Shown here: positions 45,389-56,149 of the stretch, piece by piece
Position numbering within the stretch: position 1 is the stretch's first letter
Layout of the letters: every line of letters begins with the position of its first letter
Source: Fusarium oxysporum f. sp. lycopersici 4287
Taxonomy: Eukaryota > Ascomycota > Sordariomycetes > Hypocreales > Nectriaceae
Assembly: GCF_000149955.1 (NCBI RefSeq)
Contig: NW_017264845.1
Coordinates: 429,392-493,391 of the forward strand
Length of the DNA: 64,000 nt
Reading direction: 5' to 3'
Notes under the pieces: generated by a model
Databases searched by the model: none
What the model saw: the letters and a program-made list of their open reading frames with translations, nothing else
Told to the model about the DNA's origin: nothing
Program-made: the position numbers and the translations under genes

Positions 45389-47189
45389 CTAATTTTCTTC
45401 TTCTGTGGGTGACGACTTTGGGCGCCTTGAACTTGACCAAGGGCAAAAGTCTAACTCTACTAAGTCAAGGTCGTCTCCAAGCAATGGACGAACAATCTTA
45501 GTCACTGCTTGAGCCGTGATAGGTTCCGTGCAAACTACAGATGTCAGCTTCATCAGGGATTTTACAGGAAGGTGCATACGAGATACTAGCATACGGCTTC
45601 CACCCTTGCGTCTTCGCATCTCGTCCTCTAGAAGGCTCTGTGGATCCATAATGTCATAGTTCAGTGTAAGTCGCTTAAGCTTCTCTCCTTTCTTCACGGA
45701 TATGCCTCTCTCAGCATCTTTGGCCAGAAATCTTCCTCGTATGTATAATTGGATGTCCTGTGATAAGATTAATATGAGTTGCAGTCAACAACCTGCCAAG
45801 GTAATACTTACGTAATCAATATTCCATGACAGGATGTCGTTGATCCATTCGTTTACCCAGTACCTATATTCTATGAACTGTAAGTCTTGAATCAGCCTGA
45901 ACATAGTAGATCCAACCTTCTGCTTCGATTTCCCAATACAGCACATGTCTCCGGGTTTTTGTTCGCCATTCTCTATACAATCGTAGTTGCTCATTCATGT
46001 ATGGCAGTTGCCCTGCAATGCCAATCCCTGTAGCAAAGAGCAAGACAGTCCCGTATTGATCAAGTTTGGTAGTGTTACCGTATGGCCCTTCTACAAGGGC
46101 TGTGTATCGTTCGAAAGGAACCGCCAGACGAAGTCGACTAGTGAAACCATGACGAGGCTGGATGATAATCACAATCACCTGTCGTCCGCCATCGCTTTTG
46201 TCACTTAGGTACTCCCAGGCTATTTGGAAAGGATGATATTGGAACAAGGCAAGTCGCGGAATACTCAAGAACACGAACTGACCGGCACGAAACTTCAGAG
46301 GCCGCGGCATAGTCACCCTGACTTCTATGCCATTCTCTCCAACCTGCTGAATCGTAGCGGTAGAAATAAGTTCTGTTGAGACGTTGATAAAAAGGAGTTT
46401 CAAAAAGAAGATTAACTTGACTAATGCAAAGATCAGTATTGCGACAATAAGGTAGAGCTTAGGGATCTGTGTTATGTTTGTTGAAGGTAGGTGAAACCAG
46501 AGACTAGTAATCATTGTGGCTGAAAGAGCGAGGTGCAATATTGATGAAGGCTCGTACATCCATTTCCAGAGAGTAGGAATCGATGTTAATACGAGTGCCC
46601 CAACTGAGCTGGCAGCCTTCAAATCGTTAGTACTACTAAAGCTTTTAAAAGCCAAAGGCTTGCAAAGACCAATCACTTGGTAGAGGATATGCAATACACT
46701 CACAGTCAAACCGGCTTTATCTGGCCATCTTCCGAGATCAATATCGCCACGCAGCCATGAGAGAATGGAGTGTAGAGAAGCTTCAAGGATGAAAACCAGA
46801 CCAATGCATTTATGCAGAGTGAGATAATTATCTGGCCGACTTGAAAGAACATGCGCGATTTGGTTGAATCGGCCACCCGCACAAAGAGGTACGAGGTTTA
46901 TCAACGCAGCTCTTCCAAGTCTTTGTGTGAAGTCAGAGCCATCTTTCACATCAACGACAAGCAGGCATACATTGGCGTTGACATAAATAATGATCAGTAA
47001 TCCGCAGTATCTTGACAGTCGAAGACATCCACCAAGCCACCTGGGCAGGAGGGAAAAATATACTTGACGAAGAAAAAAGCGACGGATATGGTTGTATGCT
47101 ACTTGAGCAATGGAATAAGAGAACGAAGAGATGAGCAGAAAAAGGATGACACTTCCCATGAAGATACCATAGATATCCGTAGAGTCCAT
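45389..47189 (-). CDS. FRE-type ferric/metallo-reductase
   Basis: ATG 47189 (the frame is open a little farther without ATG). Exons 47189-45917, 45870-45812, 45757-45389; about 566 aa. Several membrane helices carry the four heme-ligand histidines in two H-x13-H pairs: HKCIGLVFILEASLH and HLALSATMITSLWFH. Then an FAD-binding strand region with FRAGQFVFLSIPRLALFQYHPFQIA (HPF motif), and the NADPH region GTVLLFATGIGIAGQLPYM. The two C-terminal introns restore YRYWVNEWINDILSW and IQLYIRGRF. The classical CGPP near the end is replaced by a weaker CTEP. The family moves electrons from NADPH across the plasma membrane to reduce Fe3+ or Cu2+. It is divergent from the gene at 47374. Confidence 0.85.
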
Positions 47190-47373
47190 AATGGCAGTTG
47201 ACAGCCAGGAGTTGGTCAATTAGAAAAGGAGCGTCCAGTAAGCATATCATAATAGATATGTAAATCGCAAAACCGGCACGCCCACCCCTGTCGACAGGCA
47301 GCAGCTAGCAACACAGGTCACGAGGGGTGCCGAAACCAGACACTCCATGAGAGGAACATAAAAGCTCGCGTAT
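47190..47373. promoter_or_regulatory. Short shared promoter between reductase and membrane gene
   Basis: Only 184 bp separate the two divergent ATGs (47189 minus, 47374 plus), so the genes probably share control elements. I see no unambiguous GATA-type iron-regulator cluster or TATA box by eye. Confidence 0.4.
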
Positions 47374-48052
47374 ATGCCCTCCAATGGCGACGTCGAGAAA
47401 ATACTTCCATGCGAGAATCCCATCTCAATAGAAATGGAAACTACTCGGAGCAAAGCTGAAGAACTTGAAGATGTTGCCTTGAAGGCTGCTCAGGTACCCC
47501 TTCCGGCTGAATCCCTATCAAGCTACGAAAGAATGGTTGTGGAGTCGCATGAAGTACCTCTTCGTTGGAACTTTCTTGCTTCAATTTCCAACTGGCTTTT
47601 ACTTGCAGGCTTTATTGTATTTCCTGGAACATTTACCTCTATCAGTCGGAGCAGACTTTTAGATCACAACCAGGCTGGGCGTGTCATCCAGAGTGCTGTC
47701 CGCAACGTTCCCTTGTTATACATTGGAAGCCTGTCTTGCGTTATCGGTATCCTAGGTATTCTTTGGGCGTGGTGGAACCTTAAGCACAATTGGTTCTGGC
47801 TTGTCTATCGAATCTTTCTGTCAGTATGTCCCACAGCTGAATGAACATGTGCTGATATATCAGAGCCCTGGATTACTTAACGCATTAATGGCTCTTTTAA
47901 CCGGGCTCACGAATGTGTACACCGCTCAAGACGGTGATTGGTCGGTGGCGGCCATAGTAACAGCAAGTATTGCTGGTTTTTGTAGCCTGTTTATGGGCTT
48001 AATGCTGTTATTGTATCAATTCTGGTTCTTGCGGCTTCTCAAACAACATTAG
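47374..48052 (+). CDS. Multi-pass membrane protein, 210 aa
   Basis: ATG 47374, exon 1 to 47819, 46-nt intron (47820-47865), exon 2 to 48052. The splice completes a third helix pair: YRIF joins LPGLLNALMALLTGLTNVY. Four hydrophobic segments: WNFLASISNWLLLAGFIVFPG, VPLLYIGSLSCVIGILGILWAW, LLNALMALLTGLTNVY and VAAIVTASIAGFCSLFMGLML. The N-terminal 60 residues are soluble and acidic. No family recognised. Divergent from a metalloreductase gene. Confidence 0.65.
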
Positions 48053-48303
48053 ATTCAACATCGTGCTGGAAACCACAATACTTGCAATAGAGCTTTCTCC
48101 TAGTAGTTCCTAGATATCTGGTATATCATACTTGAATATATTTATTTCCTGTTATATATGCTTGTGCTGTTGATATCTTGATATGAATCCGAGCGAATCT
48201 GATCTCAATCTCTACAGTTTAGCTTGATAGATGCCACAAGTGGCTTCTCGGGAACAAATGCGCAACTTCAACACTTATTGTGGTAAGATAATAACTCATC
48301 TAA

Positions 48304-48819
48304 CTAAATGTACTCTGTAACATGAAATCTGAAGACCGGCTTCTGTTCTGATTGTGATGGACCGTAGGTCAATTCTTGATATGCAGGCAGCTCACATGGT
48401 AATGGCGCCGGGCCATCAGCAAGCTCAGCAACCTGCATAGGTCTCTTTCCAGTACTCTCTAACGACCCTGGACGGAGCCTTTTCTTCTCTTTTGTTATGC
48501 CATCATCCCCGTTACTATGGTGCCAGTGATGGTGGTGAACATGAATATCTAGACCGTTGCCACTCATCAGAGCACGACAGATGGTCTTGACTGCAACAAT
48601 GACACTTCGGCGCACGGGTTTACTCTTGGGTGTTGTCTGGCAGACCGGTTGCTCATGAGATTTACTTGTAACTCCACGCTGTTCTTGACGACAACGGCGA
48701 CAGATGGAATGGGTGCGAGGATAACCCTGACCAGCAGGGTAACGACGATGGAACTCATCTGACCGAGGGCGATGACAAATGCCGCAAGTATGCGATTTTA
48801 TGCCAGTATCTATGCCCAT
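48304..48819 (-). CDS. Protein with N-terminal zinc-ribbon-like Cys pairs
   Basis: Single exon, ATG 48819, 171 aa. CGIC (12-15) and CRRC (40-43) form two C-x2-C pairs spaced by a basic, aromatic loop (RPRSDEFHRRYPAGQGYPRTH), like a zinc ribbon. A histidine-rich stretch (HVHHHHWHH, about 92-100) may bind metal. Basic and Pro-rich elsewhere. No catalytic domain. I recall similar small Cys-pair proteins in other filamentous fungi without known function. Confidence 0.6.
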   Translation of the reverse strand: MGIDTGIKSHTCGICHRPRSDEFHRRYPAGQGYPRTHSICRRCRQEQRGVTSKSHEQPVCQTTPKSKPVRRSVIVAVKTICRALMSGNGLDIHVHHHHWHHSNGDDGITKEKKRLRPGSLESTGKRPMQVAELADGPAPLPCELPAYQELTYGPSQSEQKPVFRFHVTEYI

Positions 48820-49040
48820 CTTGCTGAAAGTCGCATTGATAATGATCTTAATGGTTTGTTCATGCTTTTATGTATTATGGCAGGAGACCCATGGGTGCGT
48901 GTTTCGTGTCCTGGGCTACCAAAGCCCTAGAGACAGCGGTGTTCAAAACAGGACCAGGCCTAGGTCATCTCTCTCGCGTACATATTCTCAAGGCTTCTCC
49001 TGCCATATTGAGTCACAAAACGCTCTAACATGCAAACGAA
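48820..49040. other. Upstream of the RING/patatin gene
   Basis: Short spacer. Open frames here may be remnants of a 5' exon of the patatin-type gene, but none has a convincing splice. Confidence 0.35.
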
Positions 49041-51670
49041 ATGGCCAGGTGTGACTGTAGCCATTGGTTATGGGTTTCTACTCAAGAAATTCCATCAGTC
49101 CATCATTCGGGGAGACTGCAACGGCTTACTTCTTCATTTCGACCTGAAATCATATGCCCGAGTATCAATGTCTTCTTTGGCAGCCGTGAGAAAAGTTTTG
49201 TTAATAATCGTCGGCAATATGCTGGTAGACTTCGCTTGGACATTGATACGGGAGCGGAAAATAAGGAGCCTGTGCTGATCGCCAACACTACTATGGCTCT
49301 TCGTAACTGTCAAAGAAAGTTTGGGTGTTGCTCATCACAGTCAGAAATCCCGCTGTCGCGAGAAATGTCTGATACCCAGTCTCATGGGCTTCTGTTCTCT
49401 CACTTACTATATCCATTTGTGGATATCTTCTGCTTCTATTCATATGGACCTTCAGACTTGACCAAGATTGCGCGCTGGATCGCCACTTGGCCATCTCAGA
49501 ATGGCCCCCTCTGGAAGCCATCATTGATGGTTCTTCTCCGTGAGAAACACTTGCTGCAGCCAAATGCTGCGGCTGTAGCAGAGCGCCTCTTTACCTCAAC
49601 AATCACGGCATTGACCTCTAATCCATTGGACTTCTACTTCACTGACTCTTGGTTTCTTCCAGCCACTGATTCAAGTTCTTCTGCACCGATTGAGGCTGGC
49701 TTCCACGAGCATCTCGCAGTGGTTCGCCAGCGACGCCGAGAATCCGGGCTGCTGTTGTCTGTCGAGCATACGAACGCATTGTTTGAAAGGGCTTTTGAGT
49801 CAGCAGGTACCCTGTACCACCAACCCATCGATCTCATTCGCAGTGCTCGGCGCGATATTCCAGTTTCAACTGAGCTAGCAGACCATCTCGTCCAGTTCAT
49901 GAGTCATATACCCTCACCGGAAGATCTCATCTCTTTTGCTTCTCCCATAATTGCGTCTAGTTTGTTTTGTGACCATTATCTTCCTGATATGCATTGTAAG
50001 TTCCTGGAGACAATTCAAGAACTTATGCTGAATCTTATAGTATTCAACCCCCAAGATGTCTTTCAAAGTCTATATAGAGATATCTGTACGGAGGCCTGCT
50101 AGCAGGCGACTGCCGTCGATCGAAATGAAGGACATCTGTTGCCAAGCGGTCTTTTGACTTCGATTTTGCGCGGATTCTCCTGTTTGTTCAACCGCCTCAA
50201 ACAAGGCGAGCCGTCAAAATGCATACACAAATCTGTACTGATTGATCACTCGGATCGCTGGGCCAACATCAAAACCTACAGAACTTGCTTCTCCTGTCTT
50301 ACACGGATTCCGAGGCACAAGTTATTATGTGGCCATTGGATCTGTGAAACTTGCGTTCAGATGTTCGGCGTATCGGAACCAGCTGACCCTTATCTTTTTT
50401 CCCTAAAGAATTGTTTGCTTGATGGCGATGTTGTAGACTTGGTGGTACGTATTCGGCCGCCTACAGCCGGCCACTCAATATTGTGTATTGATGGGGGTGG
50501 CGTTCGTGGAATAATACCTCCTGCCATCCTAGGTCAGGTCCAACAGCAACTTGATCTCCCTATACCAGTACAAGAGTTCTTTACACTGGCATACGGTGTA
50601 AGCGCAGGTATGTTGCCATGACTAAGCAACTCCAGCGCGCGGAACCGCACTAGCTGACTGCCACTAGGAGCTTTAGTAGTACTCGCAATGTTCGCCAATG
50701 GGTGGGTGGTCGGTAGAACGATGTTGCGTTGAATTTCAGAAGCTGGCAAAATCTGCTTTCCGGCCTTCATCAACAGCATCCCTACCTGGCGTAAATTGGA
50801 TCCGGGCCATTCTTTCCGACTCATTGTACTCCGAAACTGACATTGAGATCGCACTGAAGAGCGTCTTTGGTGAAAAGGCCTTTACTGAAGTGGCGTATGC
50901 GCAGAGAATAGGAGCCAAAATTGGCATTCCGGCAGCAACTATCAAACAGCCTTCTTCTCTTTGCCTTTTCACGAACTACAACAGCTCAAGGCAAGGAACA
51001 CGAGGTTACACGGTTCTGGCAGCGGCAGAAAATATCAAGACGTGGGAAGTGTAAGCCGTGGCTAGCCTCAAAGGCTACAAGAAGTACTGGCTAATTCTTT
51101 AGTAGTGGAAGAAGTGCCTCAGCAGCACTATTGTTAGTTCTGCGCTCACATTTAAAGGCTAAGCTGAATCTAACGTTGTTTTTAGATACTTCCGAGCAAA
51201 ATATCTTGCCGGTCTCGGGACATTTCAGGATGCGGGGGTTTTAGCAAACAACCCCCTTTCGATCGCGTTAGCGGAGTTTGCGGCGACCAATGGCAATGCG
51301 CAGCCAGACCTCGTCTTGAATGTAGGGACCGGAACGTCACCAAATGCTCCCTTAAGAGACGAAGAGTCAAATTTTATCACTGACAGCTGGATCTTGCGAC
51401 TCAAACGCGCGTACATGTCTCTAATGCAAGGACGAAGGATTTGGGACGATGTCACAAGTACCGATATCAACGCCGGTAGGAATTGTGGCAGGTACAGGCT
51501 GGACCTCACTATCTCAAATCCTCCCGCTATTGACGACACTACATCAATGCCTGCACTCGTATCCATGGTGTACCGGGACGATATACTGCTCGGAGCTCTG
51601 CCAGAAATTGCTTACCACCTATTCGCAACTCTATTCTACTTTGAACTGACCGCTTTGCCTCAAAAGAGCG
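49041..51670 (+). pseudogene. RING/patatin-like phospholipase gene, broken
   Basis: The N-terminal part (49041-50102) is a long regulatory region. The same frame continues after a single TAG (50100-50102) into a RING-like C-x2-C...CGHWICETC motif, then the patatin domain: oxyanion CIDGGGVRGI and nucleophile elbow YGVSAG (GxSxG). Introns at 50608-50667, 51051-51102 and 51133-51185 fit; the catalytic Asp lies in FQDAG. Three lesions: the TAG; a 4-bp GGTG duplication at about 50701-50708 that shifts the frame inside FANGW; and a Copia LTR starting at 51671, which replaces the C-terminus with LTR-encoded residues. Patatin proteins hydrolyse acyl esters of lipids; this copy is very probably dead. 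Confidence 0.78.
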
Positions 51671-51856
51671 TGTCGCAGGCCGGGCATGGTCTCAATGATC
51701 CTCAGGAACAACAGCCCTTAGTAATCAAGCTGGGTGATTTAAAGTAAAACCTGTGGGTTGGAATACCCCACACAGAAGACAATCAATCAACTCACTACTG
51801 CTGCTCATTATGAATGACCCGACCTTCAATCCACTTTAAGCACATCCAGTGCGACA
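51671..51856 (+). repeat. 5' LTR, 186 bp
   Basis: Begins TGTCGCA and ends TGCGACA, a perfect 7-bp terminal inverted repeat. Nearly identical to the 3' LTR for about 138 bp, then a 30-40 bp diverged block, then matching again from TTTAAGCAC to the end. It interrupts the patatin gene. Confidence 0.88.
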
Positions 51857-51869
51857 GTTATGAGCCCGG
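51857..51869 (+). other. Primer-binding site, initiator tRNA-Met half-molecule type
   Basis: GTTATGAGCCCGG directly abuts the LTR. Its reverse complement matches the anticodon stem-loop of fungal initiator tRNA-Met, as recalled, with the CAU anticodon included. Copia elements are known to prime from an internal tRNA-iMet fragment. Confidence 0.7.
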
Positions 51870-52174
51870 AGACTCTTCCGCTACGTCGCACGCGATATTT
51901 ATCACCATTACCGGCTTTCCTGTCAACCTGGACGCAATGAAATCTTTCTTCCGACAGGAAATTCTCTTCAGAGAAACCGGAACGAAGTTGGACCGGTTGC
52001 ATTATGCTTACTGCGGGGTTCATCACCAGCCGCGAAAGCAGCAACTACAGAGAAGACTCAGAAAAACTGATATTTTCATAATGATTTCAATTAAAAAGGA
52101 AGCTAACGCATTAAATAGAAGTCAACTAAAAAGTGAAGTTAACATTGCCTTTACCAAAAATCATCAAACACAAG

Positions 52175-55100
52175 ATGTCGATCAAAGACCATAACCTCGC
52201 TATGCTCAACGCCCGTGAAGACTGGACGAACTGGATTAATTCTATCGAGGACCTTGCTGTGCGTAATGATGTCTGGAACTATTGTGATCCAGAAGGGATC
52301 GAAAATCTGGTCTTTACTGCGACCAAACCATCAGACTCAGCGAGCAAGGATACGATCCAGAAATACCACAGCCTCCAGGCTATCTACGAGAGCGAGAAGA
52401 AGAAATATGACAAGGTCTCTGATCGCATCGACCTCACGGTGTGTCAGGAGTTCAAGCAACACTACCTCGGAATCCATGACGTCCGCGGCAAACTCATCGC
52501 GCTGGCTGATAGCATCCAACCCACCGCGAAAGATCAGAAGCAGAATGTCAGGACCGAGTTCGAATCGCTTAAGAAAGGCCCTGGCAACACTAGTCTTGAC
52601 AAATGGCTTAGCCGCTGGCCTGCTCTCGTCAGCAACGCCAAGCGTTACAAGATCGAGAATCTCAGCGAGTCACAGATTTGTGATGCGTTCATTGAAGCAT
52701 CTCGTGAAGTCAACCCACCGTTCTACAACTACATGAAGTCCAAAGAAGCTCAGGTTGAGAACGAGAAGAACCTCATCAAGGAGGCTGCAAAAGCCATGGA
52801 GAAGATCTCAAACGCGTTTCTCACCGCGCTTAACGAGATTAATCCTGACCATGCCAGTAACGGCTCTATCACCGTTGCAAGCTCGGCTGATTCTGAAGAG
52901 GACGAAAATGATCAAAATGATGATGCCACTATTGTTCAGAAAGCTCAGAATACAACGAACAGAGCTCTCAGGGCCTTCCGCAAGCTCAACCCAACCCTCT
53001 CCGAGAAGAAGATCACGATCGGATTCTGTATTAGGCAATTCAGAACAATGGCACCACCGAAGGAGAACGCTACTAGGGGACGAGCAGCCCATGCCACATT
53101 CCAAGATAGGAAGCATGGCAATGGCTGGGACTCGCAAAACGAGGAGAGCCAGCCCCAGCAGAAAAGACAGCGAACACAACCTTCATCTTCGAGCACAAAC
53201 CCTCAACAGTGCGTATGTGGCATGTCTCACAAGTATGCTGACTGCTACTACCTAAATCCTTCGAAGGCACCAGAAGGATGGACACCAGCCATCCAAGTCC
53301 AATCGAAAGTCATCACTGCAGTCAAAGGGAGCAGGAGGCTTCGGACAAACATCGAAAAGAACTTCAGGAGAAACAAGATCAACCTACCTAAGTTCTGGCA
53401 GTCTGACAGTACGGAGAATCAACACAAGACTCCGACAGAAGACGAGACTTCAAACACTGCTGCCGCGTTACCACGCAAATCAAGAGCTGCATTTGTCACG
53501 TCAAAGTTCGCACTCAGCACAACCGCAAAAGACGAGTACGGCGACTGCTTTCGACTCGACAACTGCGCGGATACGCATGTCTGCAATGACCTATCTCGCT
53601 TCACTAAATACAAGCCTCTGGACAATGAAGTCATCGAGTTTGGCGACTCAGGCACATACATCACGGGTGTCGGCAATGTCACAGTCCATGTTGATACCCC
53701 ATCGGGTCCAGGCTTAATCCAGATCGAGAATGTTGCCCATGTTCCCGGATTCCACTGGAACCTCATCAACACGCACTCTCTCGAACAACAAGGCCTCTAT
53801 TTTAATACTAGGACCTGTTGGATGGAGTATTCGGATGGATCAAATGCCTTCAAGGCAACAAAGTATGGTGCTTTCCGAGTGGTCGAACCTTGCATGAAGG
53901 ACGCTGTCTTCAAGGCAAAGTCGCACCAAGAGGCTGTGAAGTCATTTGCAATGGCGACCAAGTCGAGAACACCTCAAGTGGCAATAGCATCTATGGATAT
54001 CTGGCACGCAAGGCTTGGCCATATCCGTAAGGAAGCTCTCGAACACGTGCCTCAAGTAGTCGAAGGAGTCGCACTTGGCACTCACGACTTTGAACGAAAA
54101 TCTGAGCTTTGTCCCGAATGCCAACTCGGACAGGCGCACCAGCAAATCTCACGTGTACCAACCTGGAGGGGAACCTACCCTTTCGAAAGGATACATCTCG
54201 ACCTTGTCGATATGGAGGAAGCCTTCAACGCCGACTCCTGGGTCGCTCACTTTTATTGCGACCACTCGGCTTACCACGTGTCCTTCAATCTCCCGAACAA
54301 GGCTCAAGAGGAACTCCTGTCGGCTACGCAAGAGTTTCTCGCCATTACAAACGACAACTGGGGTTTCACTACGCGGTACATCCGATCAGATGGCGAGAAA
54401 GGTCTGGGCAAGAAATGGAAGCATTTCATTACAATGAAAGGAATCATCTTCAATCCATCTCCACCAGATACGCCAGATCAGAACGGTCCTGCCGAACGTT
54501 CTGGGGGGGTGATCATGACTATCGCTCGCAAGCTTCGAATACAGGGAAATCTACCTCAGAAACTCTGGCCCTACATCGTTGCTCATGCTACCCGCCTCCT
54601 CAATCGCATCCCGGTTCAACGAAAACAATGGCGAACTCCGTTTGAGATGGTTCATGGCAGAAAGCCGAACCTCTCTCATCTCAAAATCATTGGCTCTCTC
54701 GCCTATGTATTGATCAAGAACAAGAAAGCTCGTCCGGCCAGAGCGAAACTACAAGAAAACGCGCTCACGGGATGGCTTGTCGGATTCGACGCAACTAATA
54801 TCCACAAAGTTTGGATTCCACACCTCGATCGTGTTATTGTATCTCGTGATGTTCAAATTGACGAGAAAGTCATGTACGATCCACAGCTTGCCACAACTCG
54901 TCCTGAATCAGGACAGGCTCTCGCCATTACGGTCAACGAAGTTGATCTGGACGAAGAAGATGTTGAGCCATTGCCTATCACGGAGGATATAGCAACATCA
55001 GTTCCTGTTTCGATCCAAACAGAAGTAGAGCCACCTCCACTAGGGTTGCTTCTCACACCACAAAGCTCACCTGAACGAGCAACAGCAGGGGAAATACAGG

Positions 55101-56049
55101 TTGAACAGCCAGACGTGTTGCGGCCCCCGAATCAAGCAGCTCTCCATCAAGCATCATCGCATCCTCGGACAAATATGGCAGGAGAAGAGGCGCCCAGAAA
55201 GGAAGGAACAACGGACGCCGAGGTGCTCCAGAACCTTCGGACAACTTCTGGGAGAAACATCAAACTGTCTCAGAAAGGTCAGGATGCAATCAAAACACTC
55301 AAACCGCGCTCCACCCTACATCGAGTTCAGAAGCGAGCACGAAGACAGGCATACGCTCTACGACTGGAACGCGCGAAGCTGGGACATCAGATCGCCCACG
55401 CCTTCGCAGCTGCACCGTCAATCAGAATCCATCGGAGGGACCTGCTACCACCACCTGAATTCTGGCATCAACTAAAACGGCACCCTGAGAGAGAAGGCTT
55501 CAAACGAGCTGCAGGCGCCGAGATCAACTCACTCAAGGAGAAGAAATCCTTCCAACTAGTCGATTGTCCAGAAGGCAAACAGATACTGCCGCTCAAATGG
55601 GTCTTTACCTACAAACTGGATGATACAGGACATCTCATTCGTCATAAAGCCCGCATCTGTGTCAGAGGTGATCTCCAACACCACTCTGGTGAAGACATCT
55701 ACGCAGCAACCGGTGCTTATCGAAGCTTCCGGATTCTGATGGCTCTCGTCTGTGCGTTTGGGCTGATATGTCACCAAGTTGACTTCAAGAACGCCTTCGT
55801 CAACGCTGAAATGGACGAGGAGGTCTACACCACATGCCCACCGGGATATGGTCAATCAGGAAAGGTCTGGAGACTGCTCAAAGCGCTCTATGGTCTGCGT
55901 AAGTCACCAAAACTGTGGTACCATGAACTTGTACGGTTCCTCAAAGACCTGGGATTTGAACAATGCCCAGATGAACCATGCATTCTCATTAACAACGAGA
56001 CTCATCTTGTCTTGTTTCTTTACGTCGATGATCTTCTCATCATCGGACA
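52175..56049 (+). CDS. Copia gag-pol polyprotein, 5' part, runs into gap
   Basis: ATG 52175. Gag is followed by a variant zinc knuckle (CVCGMSHKYADC, near residue 346), an aspartic protease site LDNCADTHVC, the gag-pre-integrase WHARLGH segment with CPECQLGQ, integrase core residues (HLDLVDME, IRSDGEKG, QNGPAERSGG), and reverse transcriptase through LFLYVDDLLII, where the 100-N gap starts. No stop or frameshift before the gap. Gag and pol share one frame. The segment 53846-56049 is repeated after the gap. Confidence 0.9.
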
Positions 56050-56149
56050 NNNNNNNNNNNNNNNNNNNNNNNNNNNNNNNNNNNNNNNNNNNNNNNNNNN
56101 NNNNNNNNNNNNNNNNNNNNNNNNNNNNNNNNNNNNNNNNNNNNNNNNN
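56050..56149. other. Assembly gap, 100 N, with duplicated flanks
   Basis: Exactly 100 N, the usual placeholder for unknown length. The 2.2 kb before the gap (from about 53836) reappear after it. The differences I noted are one missing A next to the right gap edge and one G/C change three bases from the left edge. Confidence 0.97.
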
